A stretch of DNA of 64,000 nucleotides, taken from positions 372,001-436,000 of the forward strand of contig NZ_JAHDAU010000001.1 in NCBI RefSeq assembly GCF_021991835.1, given 5' to 3'. Positions within the stretch are counted from its first letter, which is position 1; every line of letters starts with the position of its first letter. Below the pieces are notes generated by a model. The model was not told where the DNA came from. It saw only the letters and a program-made list of their open reading frames with translations, and did no database searches. The position numbers and the translations under genes were made by a program. This DNA is from Polaribacter sargassicola (GTDB lineage Bacteria > Bacteroidota > Bacteroidia > Flavobacteriales > Flavobacteriaceae). Shown here piece by piece: positions 15,907 through 24,293 of the stretch.

Positions 15907-16452
15907 ATGAAAAAAATAATCCTTCTTTTTGTTCTATTTTGTGCTTTTAATATACAAGCACAATATTCTGGTTATGGTTATAATAGACAGCGCCAAAGAC
16001 AAATGATGCAACCACAAACAGAACAAAAAATACCAGAACCAGATTTTCCGATAGAAAAATATTTAGGTATTGTTACTTATGATATAGAAAAAGCTGCAAA
16101 AAAAACGGGTGTAAAATTATCATCAAAAGAAGGTAAAGAATTTTCTGATATTTTAACTAAATATAATAAAGATACTAAAGATATAGTTAGAATAAATAGT
16201 TTCTTAATTAATAGTAGTAAAGATATGATTGATAATTTCCAAAAAAATGCAAGAAAAACTGGCGATTATTCAGATCAAGCAAAGGTTCAGAAAAAAATGA
16301 TTGATGATTTAAAACCTTTTTCTAAAACACTTAAAGCAGAAGATGATAAATTAATTAATTCTATGAAAAATTTATTATCAGAAAAAAAATATAATAAGTG
16401 GATTAAATACAACAAAAAAATCTATAAATTTTTTGAACCAGAATTAGAATAA
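15907..16452 (+). CDS. Exported hypothetical protein (181 aa)
   Basis: A clean signal peptide (MKKIILLFVLFCAFNIQAQ) leads to a mature start rich in Tyr, Gly, Gln and Arg (YSGYGYNRQRQRQMMQPQ), then a helical, lysine-rich body with no cysteine. The pattern, including FSDILTKYNKDTKDIVRIN and LLSEKKYNKWIKYNKKIYK near the end, recalls small periplasmic helical proteins of the Spy/CpxP sort in length and shape, but I see no LTxxQ repeat to support that name. The ATG is 2 bases past the gltX stop, so it is co-transcribed with gltX; a terminator follows. Confidence 0.65.
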   Translation: MKKIILLFVLFCAFNIQAQYSGYGYNRQRQRQMMQPQTEQKIPEPDFPIEKYLGIVTYDIEKAAKKTGVKLSSKEGKEFSDILTKYNKDTKDIVRINSFLINSSKDMIDNFQKNARKTGDYSDQAKVQKKMIDDLKPFSKTLKAEDDKLINSMKNLLSEKKYNKWIKYNKKIYKFFEPELE

Positions 16453-16463
16453 ATACAAAATTT

Positions 16464-16496
16464 AAAAACCTGTTAATAATATTAATAGGTTTTTTT
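16464..16496 (+). terminator. Rho-independent terminator of the gltX unit
   Basis: AAAAACCT-g-TTAAT (16464-16477) pairs with ATTAA-t-AGGTTTTT (16481-16494), with one G-T wobble and a three-base loop, then T-run. Confidence 0.85.
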
Positions 16497-16589
16497 GTAA
16501 AATGTAACATTTAAATAAAAAAACTAATAATAATACACTACTTAAAATTACTATATTTACATACATTTTTCTTTTTAAATTCTAATTTT

Positions 16590-17513
16590 ATGACAATTCC
16601 ATTTATTATTATAATTCTTATCGGGTTAATACTTTTTGCTTCTTACTTTATTGTAAAACAACAAACCGCTGCAATAATAGAAACTTTTGGAAAATTTACA
16701 AGCATCCGTCAATCTGGTTTTCATTTAAAAGTACCTGGTGTACAAAGAATTGCAGGTAGATTAAGTTTAAAAATACAACAGTTAGATGTAATTATAGAAA
16801 CTAAAACTTTAGATGATGTTTTTGTAAAATTAAAAGTTTCTGTACAATATAAAGTAATAAAAGATAAGGTTTATGATGCTTTTTATAAATTAGATTATCC
16901 GCATGATCAAATTACTTCTTATGTTTTTGATGTTGTAAGAGCAGAAGTTCCAAAAATGAAATTAGATGACGTTTTTGTAAAAAAAGATGATATTGCCATA
17001 GCTGTAAAATCAGAATTAAATGATGCTATGATGACTTATGGTTATGATATAATTAAAACATTAGTTACAGATATAGATCCTGATGCACAAGTAAAAGAAG
17101 CTATGAACAGAATTAATGCTGCAGAAAGAGAAAAAACTGCTGCACAATATGAAGGAGATGCACAACGTATATTAATTGTAGAACGTGCTAAAGCAGAAGC
17201 AGAAAGTAAACGTTTACAAGGACAAGGTATTGCAGACCAAAGAAGAGAAATTGCACGTGGATTAGAGGAATCTGTAGAAGTGTTAAATAAAGTTGGTATT
17301 AACTCTCAAGAAGCTTCGGCTTTAATTGTTGTTACTCAACATTATGATACTTTACAATCTATAGGGCAAGAAACAAATAGTAATTTAATATTGTTACCAA
17401 ATTCACCACAAGCAGGTAGCCAAATGTTAAATGATATGGTTGCAAGTTTTACGGCAAGTAATCAAATTGGTGAAGCCATGAAAAATGCAAAACTTAAAGA
17501 AAAAAATGATTAA
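16590..17513 (+). CDS. SPFH/Band 7/PHB domain membrane protein (307 aa)
   Basis: An N-terminal membrane anchor ([20 protein letters not shown]) is followed by the prohibitin-homology domain ([29 protein letters not shown] with the typical [21 protein letters not shown]) and a long coiled-coil region ([32 protein letters not shown]). Proteins of this type form large ring oligomers at membranes and organise lipid microdomains or protease partners. Length and layout fit the stomatin-like/slipin group. There is a weak -7 box (TATATTTA, near 16551). The gene opens a run of four genes: the YbjQ-type gene starts two bases after it, then two LytTR membrane proteins. Confidence 0.92.
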   Translation: MTIPFIIIILIGLILFASYFIVKQQTAAIIETFGKFTSIRQSGFHLKVPGVQRIAGRLSLKIQQLDVIIETKTLDDVFVKLKVSVQYKVIKDKVYDAFYKLDYPHDQITSYVFDVVRAEVPKMKLDDVFVKKDDIAIAVKSELNDAMMTYGYDIIKTLVTDIDPDAQVKEAMNRINAAEREKTAAQYEGDAQRILIVERAKAEAESKRLQGQGIADQRREIARGLEESVEVLNKVGINSQEASALIVVTQHYDTLQSIGQETNSNLILLPNSPQAGSQMLNDMVASFTASNQIGEAMKNAKLKEKND

Positions 17514-17515
17514 TC

Positions 17516-17833
17516 ATGATAATTACAACAACACCAACTATAGAAAATAAACCTGTTACCAAATATTTAGGAATAATAACTGGAGAAACCATTATTGGTG
17601 CTAATATTTTTAAAGATTTTTTTGCAGGAATTAGAGATATTGTTGGTGGTAGATCTGGTTCTTATGAAAAAGTTTTAAGAGAAGCTAAAGATTCTGCTCT
17701 TAAAGAAATGCAAGAAATAGCACTATCATTAGGTGCAAATGCCATTGTTGGTGTAGATTTAGATTACGAAACTGTTGGTCCTAACGGAGGAATGTTAATG
17801 GTTACAGCGTCTGGTACAGCAGTAAAAATATAG
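17516..17833 (+). CDS. YbjQ/UPF0145 family protein (105 aa)
   Basis: Compact protein of the YbjQ family (Pfam calls it a heavy-metal-binding domain, which remains unproven for most members). [39 protein letters not shown] is the signature first half and [19 protein letters not shown] the conserved second; it probably assembles as a pentamer in the cytosol. The ATG sits two bases after the SPFH stop, with 26 bases to the next gene. Linkage of YbjQ with SPFH proteins suggests a shared membrane or stress job, but no mechanism is known. Confidence 0.88.
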   Translation: MIITTTPTIENKPVTKYLGIITGETIIGANIFKDFFAGIRDIVGGRSGSYEKVLREAKDSALKEMQEIALSLGANAIVGVDLDYETVGPNGGMLMVTASGTAVKI

Positions 17834-17859
17834 TATAGAAGATTGACCACGAGTTTTTT

Positions 17860-18741
17860 ATGAAAAAAATATTTTATTGGCTATCAATACCTTATTATTT
17901 TAATCCCTCTTTAAAGTTTAAGTTTCAAGTAAGTATATTTATGGGGGCATTTGTTTTCCTCTTTTTATACCTTTTTAGACCTTTTTATATATCCTTATTT
18001 GTTGGATTAGAACTAGAATATACTGCATTTATAGGTATTATTACATTTTTAGCAGTATTATTTGTACTTACTATACCTCCCCTATTATTTAAAGATTATT
18101 TTAATGAAGATAATTGGACTATTGGTAGAAATTTATTTTTAATAAAAATTGGATTATTTATTAATGGTAGTTCTCTTTGGTATTTAGGTAACTTATATAG
18201 AAGTTATTATGGTTTTGGTAGTATTGGCTATTTTAGATATTTATTTTTTGTCTACCTTTTAGGTACATTTCCTGTTATTTTATTCACTTTTTTTAATGAA
18301 AGAAATGTTAGAGATAAAAGAAAAAAAAGAGCAGAAAAAATTAATACTTTAAAAAAGTATCAAGTAAAAGAAGAAAAAATAGTTACAGAAGAATCTATTA
18401 TTATATATTCTGAAAATAAAAAAGAAAATATTAGTTTTAAAATTCAAGACTTAGTTTATGTTACTTCGCAAGGTAATTATGCTAGTTTTTTTCTTTTAAC
18501 TGAATATAAAAAAGATTTAAAAGAAATTATACTAAGAATAACTTTAACAAAAATAAATGAAATATTAGAAAGTTATAACAATGTTATACGTTGCCACAGA
18601 TCTTATATTGTAAATACATATTTTATTAACTCTATTTCTGGAAACGCAAGAGGATATTTCTTAAAATCTAATAAAATTTTAATAGAAATACCCGTTTCTA
18701 GAAATTTTAAAAAAGAAGAATTAGAAAAACTAATTCATTAA
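17860..18741 (+). CDS. Membrane-anchored LytTR DNA-binding protein, copy 1 (293 aa)
   Basis: Four hydrophobic stretches fill residues 20-145 or so (MGAFVFLFLYLFRPFYISLF, AVLFVLTIPPLLF, LIKIGLFINGSSLWYLGNLY, LFFVYLLGTFPVILFTFF). A basic linker (RNVRDKRKKRAEK) leads to a C-terminal LytTR domain (about 190-293) with ISFKIQDLVYVTSQGNYASFFL and RCHRSYIVNTYFI, the hallmark LytTR strand-and-histidine pattern. There is no receiver domain, so it cannot be a normal response regulator; the membrane part probably senses the signal itself. It is followed 10 bases later by a close paralogue. Target promoters unknown. Confidence 0.88.
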   Translation: MKKIFYWLSIPYYFNPSLKFKFQVSIFMGAFVFLFLYLFRPFYISLFVGLELEYTAFIGIITFLAVLFVLTIPPLLFKDYFNEDNWTIGRNLFLIKIGLFINGSSLWYLGNLYRSYYGFGSIGYFRYLFFVYLLGTFPVILFTFFNERNVRDKRKKRAEKINTLKKYQVKEEKIVTEESIIIYSENKKENISFKIQDLVYVTSQGNYASFFLLTEYKKDLKEIILRITLTKINEILESYNNVIRCHRSYIVNTYFINSISGNARGYFLKSNKILIEIPVSRNFKKEELEKLIH

Positions 18742-18751
18742 TTTAATCTTT

Positions 18752-19633
18752 ATGAAGAAGTTATTTTATTGGCTTTCTACACCTTATTATTTTAATCCTT
18801 CAATTAAATTTAAATTTAAGGTTAGTATATCTATGGGAATATTTATTTTCTTATTCTTATACTTTTTTAGGCCTTTTTATCTTTCTTCATTCACAGAATT
18901 AGTATTAGAATACACAGCTTTTATAGGTTTTATTACTTTTTTAGGCATCTTTTTTATTCTTTTTATTCCTCCTATTTTTTTAAAAAAATATTTTCATGAA
19001 GATAATTGGACTATTGGTAGAAGTTTATTTTTAATAATAATAGGTGTTTTTATAATTGGTAGTAGTCTTTGGTATTTAGGCAACCTTTTTAAAAATTTTC
19101 ATTCTTTTAGAAGTATAAATTATTTTAGATATTTATCTTACTCTTACTTAGTAGGTACGTTACCTATTGTATTTTTTGTCTTTTTTAATGAAAAAAAATT
19201 AAGAGAAAAAAGAAAGAAAAAAGCAGAAAAAACTATTAATACACTTAAAAATAAACAAAAAGAAAACAAGGTAGTTTTAGAAGAGTTTGTAACAATATAT
19301 TCTGATAACAAAAAAGAGAAAATAAGTTTTAAAATTACAGACTTAGTTTATATAACTTCCGAAGGTAATTATGCTAGTTTTTTTATTTTAACAGACAATA
19401 AAAAAAACTTAAAAGAAAAAATACTAAGAGTAACTTTATCTAAAATAAATAATGAACTAGAAACCTATAAAAATATAATTCGTTGTCATAAATCTTATAT
19501 TATAAATGCTAATTATATAAAAGATATAAAAGGTAATGCAAGAGGTTACTTGTTAAAATCTAATATCATTTCATTCGATATTCCGGTTTCTAGAAGTTTT
19601 TCTAAAAATTCTTTAGAAAATTTAATAAAATAA
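18752..19633 (+). CDS. Membrane-anchored LytTR DNA-binding protein, copy 2 (293 aa)
   Basis: The same length and layout as its neighbour, starting MKKLFYWLSTPYYFNPSIKF against MKKIFYWLSIPYYFNPSLKF, so the two arose by tandem duplication. Four membrane stretches, a lysine-rich linker (KKLREKRKKKAEK) and a C-terminal LytTR domain with FKITDLVYITSEGNYASFFI and RCHKSYIINANYI. The paralogues differ mainly in the linker and in scattered conservative changes, so both are probably functional and may form a heterodimer. It is the last gene of the SPFH-YbjQ-LytTR run. A weak inverted repeat (AAGGTT/AACCTT, 19632-19656) follows. Confidence 0.88.
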   Translation: MKKLFYWLSTPYYFNPSIKFKFKVSISMGIFIFLFLYFFRPFYLSSFTELVLEYTAFIGFITFLGIFFILFIPPIFLKKYFHEDNWTIGRSLFLIIIGVFIIGSSLWYLGNLFKNFHSFRSINYFRYLSYSYLVGTLPIVFFVFFNEKKLREKRKKKAEKTINTLKNKQKENKVVLEEFVTIYSDNKKEKISFKITDLVYITSEGNYASFFILTDNKKNLKEKILRVTLSKINNELETYKNIIRCHKSYIINANYIKDIKGNARGYLLKSNIISFDIPVSRSFSKNSLENLIK

Positions 19634-19698
19634 GGTTCCCATTTATCCCAAACCTTCCTGTTTACAACAAATTTTATTAAAATATAAGTTTTACAAAC

Positions 19699-19706
19699 TA
19701 TATTTG
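19699..19706 (+). promoter_or_regulatory. -7 promoter box of a candidate small RNA (TATATTTG)
   Basis: Exact TAnnTTTG on the plus strand, 65 bases past the last LytTR gene and pointing toward a hairpin and strong terminator with no open frame between. Confidence 0.45.
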
Positions 19707-19711
19707 CAGCG

Positions 19712-19797
19712 CTTAAATATTGAATTAAAAATTTGGGGGAATTTTTAATTTAAAAAATAAAAGCTCAATTTGTATACAAATTGAGCTTTTTATTCTT
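19712..19797 (+). ncRNA. Candidate small RNA, about 85 bases
   Basis: Between a -7 box (19699-19706) and the terminator (19759-19792) lies a hairpin of 11 perfect pairs: AATTAAAAATT (19723-19733), loop TGGGGG (19734-19739), AATTTTTAATT (19740-19750). There is no ATG or plausible reading frame. The exposed run of five G in the loop is striking in such AT-rich DNA. The 5' end is estimated from the promoter box, the 3' end from the T-run. It may instead be read-through sequence of the LytTR operon or a protein-binding site. Confidence 0.4.
19759..19792. terminator. Bidirectional terminator between the candidate small RNA and tatA
   Basis: A perfect 32-base palindrome, AAAAGCTCAATTTGTA (19759-19774) with its exact complement (19775-19790), flanked by T on the plus strand and T (complement of A) on the minus strand. 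It can serve both the plus-strand transcript and the minus-strand tatA. Confidence 0.85.
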
Positions 19798-19819
19798 TAA
19801 AAGAAATACTAAATAATCT

Positions 19820-20005
19820 TTATTTTTCTTCTAATTTATCGTCTGATTCTTCTTTAGCAGCTTTTTTAAATTCTTTAATACCACCACCTAATCCTTTCAT
19901 TAATTCTGGTATTTTTTTACCTCCAAATAATAATAAGATTACTACAACTATTATTGCAATCTGAGGACCACTAACAAATCCAAAATATATAGCTAAACTG
20001 TTCAT
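19820..20005 (-). CDS. tatA: Sec-independent translocase protein TatA/TatE family (61 aa)
   Basis: A short, typical Tat[42 protein letters not shown] gives the membrane helix, the FGGKKIPEL hinge and the amphipathic helix, with a short acidic tail ([11 protein letters not shown]). It pairs functionally with TatC to export folded proteins. This is the second TatA in the window (the other at 602-883 has a longer tail). It is on the minus strand downstream of rnr and the GIN-domain gene; a terminator follows. Confidence 0.92.
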   Translation of the reverse strand: MNSLAIYFGFVSGPQIAIIVVVILLLFGGKKIPELMKGLGGGIKEFKKAAKEESDDKLEEK

Positions 20006-20066
20006 TTTATTTTATTTTATAAAAACAAAGATACAAAAAAGGTTATTATAGCAACTTATTTAAAGC

Positions 20067-20759
20067 CTAATTCCTTTTTTGAATTGTACCTCCTATTACT
20101 TTTTTATCTTTAATAACCTCTGGGTTACCTTTGTAAAAGATAGACCCTCCAAAACCTACTTTTGCATTTAAAGTTTCTCCTGCCAAAATTTCTGCTTTTG
20201 CTCCTGTACCAGCTTTTACATTAGAATTTCCAGAAATTTTCATGTCATAACCATTATAAATACCATATAAATCTACATCTACTTCTTGGTTATCTGCACT
20301 ACCAATTAACTTAATAATACCACCAGAAGAAGTTCTTACCTTAAGATATTTAATTGTTGCAGATAAATCTATAAAAGCTCTTTCTTGTGCATTTACTTCT
20401 AATTTATTTTGAATAAAATTTTTACTTGTAATAGTAGAACCTTCGTTTGCATCTATAACAGCAATATCTTTATTATAATATAGTTTTACAGAAACTTTAC
20501 CATCTGCAGAGTTATTTTCTGGTTTTAAAGAAAAAGGCAAAGACAGTTTTAAAGTATTATCTACTGTCTTAATTTTTACCATTTCAGATTTTTCTCCTGT
20601 AATTTCTAGTTTTTGATCAGAAGATTTTATTAACTCTACTTCTATTCCATTATAAACTTTTAAAATATTATAATCTCCTAAAACTTTTGTTACCGTAGAT
20701 TGTGCTTGTAAATTAAAACTTAATAATAAAACACATATATAAATTATTTTTTTCATCAT
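20067..20759 (-). CDS. Head GIN domain exported protein, DUF2807 type (230 aa)
   Basis: Signal peptide MMKKIIYICVLLLSFNLQAQ followed by a right-handed beta-helix-like region: FNVVKIYNG-type opening (here LGDYNILKVYNGIEVELIKSSDQKLEITG), then repeated short strands with valine, serine and glycine (VSVKLYYNKDIAVIDANEGSTITSKNFIQNKLEVNAQERAFIDL) typical of the GIN/DUF2807 family of Bacteroidota. The protein is exported to periplasm or surface; function unknown. The frame could begin at an ATG at 20810, but that gives a poor signal peptide (MVLYIGIIIDLK in front), and a palindrome (20790-20822) lies there, so 20759 is preferred. Confidence 0.82.
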   Translation of the reverse strand: MMKKIIYICVLLLSFNLQAQSTVTKVLGDYNILKVYNGIEVELIKSSDQKLEITGEKSEMVKIKTVDNTLKLSLPFSLKPENNSADGKVSVKLYYNKDIAVIDANEGSTITSKNFIQNKLEVNAQERAFIDLSATIKYLKVRTSSGGIIKLIGSADNQEVDVDLYGIYNGYDMKISGNSNVKAGTGAKAEILAGETLNAKVGFGGSIFYKGNPEVIKDKKVIGGTIQKRN

Positions 20760-20789
20760 TTTTAAATTTATGGTTTTTAAATCAATAAT

Positions 20790-20822
20790 TATACCAATAT
20801 ATAAAACCATATAATTGGTATA
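20790..20822. repeat. Inverted repeat upstream of the GIN-domain gene
   Basis: TATACCAAT (20790-20798) and ATTGGTATA (20814-20822), nine perfect pairs around a 15-base centre, between rnr and the GIN-domain start. It lacks a T-run, so an operator is more likely than a terminator. Confidence 0.4.
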
Positions 20823-20845
20823 TTATTACAAATAAATTATAAAAT

Positions 20846-23065
20846 TTAATCTTCAATTAAAGAAAAATCTAAATGTTTTCTTTCTAAATCTGTATGTTTA
20901 ACTCTAACTTTAACATCATCTCCTAATTGATAAATGTGTTTTGTAGATTGCCCAACTATTGCGTATTGTTTTTCATCAAAAATATAATAATCACTTTTTA
21001 TATCTCTAATTCTTACCATACCTTCACATTTATTAGAAGATATTTCTACATAAATTCCCCATTCTGTAACACCAGTAATTACACCATCAAAAATTTCATC
21101 TTTATGATCTTGCATGTATTTAACTTGCATGTATTTTATAGAAGATCTTTCTGCTTTAGATGCCAATTCTTCTCGTTTAGAAGAATGTTTACATTTTTCT
21201 TCGTATGAATCTGCTTTTGGCGATTTTCCGCCCTCTAAATAGTGTTGTAGTAATCTATGTGTCATTACATCTGGATATCGTCTAATAGGTGATGTAAAAT
21301 GACTATAATAATCAAATGCCAACCCATAATGACCTATATTTTGTGTTGTATAAACAGCTTTAGACATAGAACGAATGGTTAAAGTTTCTATCATATTAGA
21401 TTCTGCTTTACCTTCTACATCATTTAATAGCTGATTTAAAGACTCTGAGGTAGATTCTTTAGTATCTGTGTTTATTTTATATCCAAATTTACTTATGATG
21501 TTTTGTAAAGATGCCAATTTTTCTACATCTGGCTCATCATGTACTCTATACACAAATGTTTTATTAGTTGCTTTTCCTTTATTAAAACCAATAAATTCTG
21601 CTACTTTTCTATTTGCTAACAACATAAATTCTTCAATTAATTTATTAGCATCTTTAGATTTTTTAAAATAAACACCAACCGGATTTGCTTCTTCATCTAA
21701 ATTAAACTTTACCTCTACTCTATCAAAAGAAATAGCACCTTGTTGCATTCTTTTTTTACGAAGAATTTTTGCTAATTTATCTAATTGCAAAGTAGCTTCT
21801 ACAATTTCTGGGGTAACTTGGTATTCTTTATCTATTATAGAAGTTTCTAAAGGCATTGTATATGGCTTAATGTCATCAGATAATTTACAATTTTCTATAA
21901 TAGATTGTGCTTCTTCATACGCAAAACGTTGGTCTGAATAGGTTACAGTTCTACCAAACCACTCGCCTACTACTTGGGCTTTTTTATTGATTTCAAAAAC
22001 TGCAGAAAATGTTAGTTTTTCTTCATTTGGTCTTAAAGAACAAACACCATTACTTAACATTTCTGGCAACATTGGTACTACTCTATCTACCAAATAAACA
22101 GATGTTGCTCTGCTATAAGCTTCATCATCTAAAATAGTGTTTGGTTCTAAATAATGCGATACATCTGCAATATGGATTCCTACTTCATAATTACCATTTT
22201 CTAATTTTGTAAAAGACAATGCATCATCAAAATCTTTTGCATCTTTTGGGTCTATAGTAAAAGTTAAATCGCCTCTCATATCTCTACGTTTAGCAATTTC
22301 TTCTTTAGTAATTTCTATCGGTAAATTTTCTGCCTCTTTTTCTACTTCTGGTTCAAATTCATAAGGTAAATCATATTCTAATAAAATAGAATGCATTTCT
22401 GTATTATGATCTCCTGGTTTACCTAAAACTTTAGTAATTTTACCAAAAGGATTTTTAGAGTTTTGTGGCCAATCTGTTATTGTAGCTTGTACTTTATCTC
22501 CGTCTTCTGCTCCATTTAATTTATTTTGCGATATAAAAATATCTGCATACATTTTGTTGCTATCTGGTATTACAAAACCAAAATTTTTATTTTTTTGTAA
22601 AACTCCTACAAATTCTGTTTTTGCTCTTTCTACAATTTCTACAACATCTGCTTCTAATTTTTTTCCGCTTCGTTTTTTATATACGTAAGCTTTAACGGTA
22701 TCGTTATGTAAACCTTTACCAAGATTTACATTTGGGATAAAAATATCTTCTTCGTAATCATCTGTTACAAAATATCCGTTTCCGTTAGAGGTAATATCTA
22801 AAACACCTACAGAGTATTTTCTATCTGCATTTATTTGAAATTTTCCTCTATCAATTTCTTTTATTTTTTTGTTTGCAGTTAGCTCTGCAAGTTTTTTTAT
22901 AATCTGATTTTTACCATCAGTATCTGTAACACTTAATTTTGCAGCAATTTGTTTATAATTATAATATTTATCGCTGTCTTCATTTAAAATTCTAAAAATA
23001 TTTCTAGTTAAGTCTTTAATTACTTTTCCTTTTTTTTTAAATATTCTTTTTTTCTTTCTACTCAT
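20846..23065 (-). CDS. rnr: Ribonuclease R (739 aa)
   Basis: 3'-to-5' exoribonuclease that degrades structured RNA and takes part in rRNA and tmRNA quality control. From the N-terminus there are a helix-turn-helix-like region, OB-fold cold-shock domains (KYSVGVLDITSNGNGYFV, EFVGVLQKNKNFGFVIP), the RNB catalytic domain with RRDMRGDLTFTIDPKDAKDFDDALSF (its aspartates bind the metal), HIADVSHYL and SPIRRYPDVMTHRLLQHYL, and a C-terminal S1 domain (EIFDGVITGVTEWGIYVEI). Length is normal. It starts at the left edge of the long gap I propose as a replication origin, and reads away from it. Confidence 0.96.
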   Translation of the reverse strand: MSRKKKRIFKKKGKVIKDLTRNIFRILNEDSDKYYNYKQIAAKLSVTDTDGKNQIIKKLAELTANKKIKEIDRGKFQINADRKYSVGVLDITSNGNGYFVTDDYEEDIFIPNVNLGKGLHNDTVKAYVYKKRSGKKLEADVVEIVERAKTEFVGVLQKNKNFGFVIPDSNKMYADIFISQNKLNGAEDGDKVQATITDWPQNSKNPFGKITKVLGKPGDHNTEMHSILLEYDLPYEFEPEVEKEAENLPIEITKEEIAKRRDMRGDLTFTIDPKDAKDFDDALSFTKLENGNYEVGIHIADVSHYLEPNTILDDEAYSRATSVYLVDRVVPMLPEMLSNGVCSLRPNEEKLTFSAVFEINKKAQVVGEWFGRTVTYSDQRFAYEEAQSIIENCKLSDDIKPYTMPLETSIIDKEYQVTPEIVEATLQLDKLAKILRKKRMQQGAISFDRVEVKFNLDEEANPVGVYFKKSKDANKLIEEFMLLANRKVAEFIGFNKGKATNKTFVYRVHDEPDVEKLASLQNIISKFGYKINTDTKESTSESLNQLLNDVEGKAESNMIETLTIRSMSKAVYTTQNIGHYGLAFDYYSHFTSPIRRYPDVMTHRLLQHYLEGGKSPKADSYEEKCKHSSKREELASKAERSSIKYMQVKYMQDHKDEIFDGVITGVTEWGIYVEISSNKCEGMVRIRDIKSDYYIFDEKQYAIVGQSTKHIYQLGDDVKVRVKHTDLERKHLDFSLIED

Positions 23066-23543
23066 TTATTCTTACTTCTGTTTAGTTTGATACTAAAATA
23101 CAATTATTAAACCTGAATTTGTATTAAAAAACAGTTATCAATAAAAAAATGCATTTAGTTATTTGTTTTTAAGCCTATTTATTAACTGATTAATTTAAAT
23201 TTTTAAAATAGAGATGCTTTTCTTTATTATTAAAATAAAAATCTACAATTTATATACAATAAAATATCAGGCTCTTATATAATTTACATCTAAATACACG
23301 TAATTAAATTATTACATCGTATTTAGAAACATTGTTTTAATTAGTGAAGAAGTTACATTTATCAATGTAAATAACAAAACAACGCCACAAATGTATACAA
23401 AAACTTTTACAGTTACTATAAAACTTAATAGAGAAGAACTTGTATTCTTTTAATTTTACTTTAAAAAGTTAAAAAAATCTTAAATTTTGTGTAACATTTT
23501 AATTTTTACAACGTCTATATAATAAGAAGTTCCCCTTATTAAA
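23066..23543. other. Gene-free stretch upstream of rnr
   Basis: Very AT-rich. A hairpin TTACATT-tatc-AATGTAA at 23353-23370 and an imperfect DnaA-box-like TTATCAATA near 23135 are the only features seen; a 20-codon frame at 23391 looks too short and is unsupported. See the entry at 23803. Confidence 0.4.
23353..23370. repeat. Short perfect hairpin in the rnr-rpiB gap
   Basis: TTACATT - tatc - AATGTAA, seven perfect pairs, four-base loop; no T-run, function unknown. Confidence 0.4.
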
Positions 23544-23717
23544 ATGAAAAATCTACGTAAAATTATAGCTTTATTCCTTTTTATCTTTATTGCAGGCATT
23601 TATGCTACTGTAGTAACCATAAAAACTTCTTTAAATAAAGATGAAACTACAAACCAAACAGTAGAAATACAAAAAGACTCACTTTACCCTTTAAGAGTAG
23701 AAAAGAAAACTGTTTAG
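23544..23717 (+). CDS. Small single-pass membrane or exported hypothetical protein (57 aa)
   Basis: ATG at 23544 to TAG at 23715. The first 26 residues (MKNLRKIIALFLFIFIAGIYATVVTI) form a positively charged start and one hydrophobic helix; the rest is a hydrophilic tail rich in T, K and E ending in VEKKTV. No family recognised. The initiation region holds an interrupted AATAAG/CTTATT inverted repeat (23521-23540). It lies inside the 1.26 kb rnr-rpiB gap, next to the DnaA-box-like cluster. A real small protein seems likely from the clean signal-like start and ordinary codon use, but it could be chance. Confidence 0.55.
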   Translation: MKNLRKIIALFLFIFIAGIYATVVTIKTSLNKDETTNQTVEIQKDSLYPLRVEKKTV

Positions 23718-23802
23718 TTTTTATTACCTTTTTTCTTTTAAAAAAAATATCATACTTTTTAAGTACAATAAAACTTACTTTTCTTTTTTTAGATTTAAAC
23801 AG

Positions 23803-24272
23803 TTATAAACATTCTATATTATATTTATTTTTCTTTTATAAATTTTTAAAAAACAATTATGTTTATAATAGTGTGTTAATAGCTACTATAAATTTTTCTT
23901 TTTTTCTTTTAATATATCACTTATTAAAAAATAAGAACAACTTATTAGTAGTTTAAAATGTTTAAAATCAATTAAAATATAGAGTTATTAACAATAGTTA
24001 TAAACAGTAGTTAACGTAAAAATCTTAATAGTTAACAACTAAATCTATGTAAACAAAATGTAAATTTTATGTTGATAAACTTTTATCAAAAACTTATAAA
24101 AAAATTTGCATATATCTAAAGCTTGCTTGTATTGTAATTATATTTTAATCTACCAAAAAAAGTTTTAAGAGTTTACTGATACTTCTTAACATTTGCTTAA
24201 TATAGATAACATCTTAAAAATTAATTGTTTATTAAAAAAGATAAAATTTTGATTGTTTATAACTGTTGATAA
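23803..24272. other. Candidate replication origin: cluster of DnaA-box-like 9-mers
   Basis: Seven sites of the form TTAT(A/C/T)AACA, close to the DnaA box TTATCCACA: plus strand 23803-23811 (A), 23985-23993 (T) and 23998-24006 (A); minus strand 23860-23868 (A), 24070-24078 (C), 24254-24262 (A) and 24264-24272 (C). The two C sites (TTATCAACA) are one base from the consensus. A rough estimate for AT-rich DNA gives about 0.1 expected by chance in this length. The gap lies between two genes (rnr and rpiB) that read away from it. dnaA itself is not in the window. Confidence 0.5.
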
Positions 24273-24285
24273 CCCTTAGTTTCTT

Positions 24286-24293
24286 TACTTTTG
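24286..24293 (+). promoter_or_regulatory. -7 promoter box for rpiB (TACTTTTG)
   Basis: Exact TAnnTTTG match 31 bases upstream of the rpiB ATG. Confidence 0.5.

Noticed and set aside
23391..23453. 20-codon frame with ATG at 23391 in the rnr-rpiB gap
   Set aside because: Too short, no membrane or motif feature, and no clear promoter; kept only as a note.
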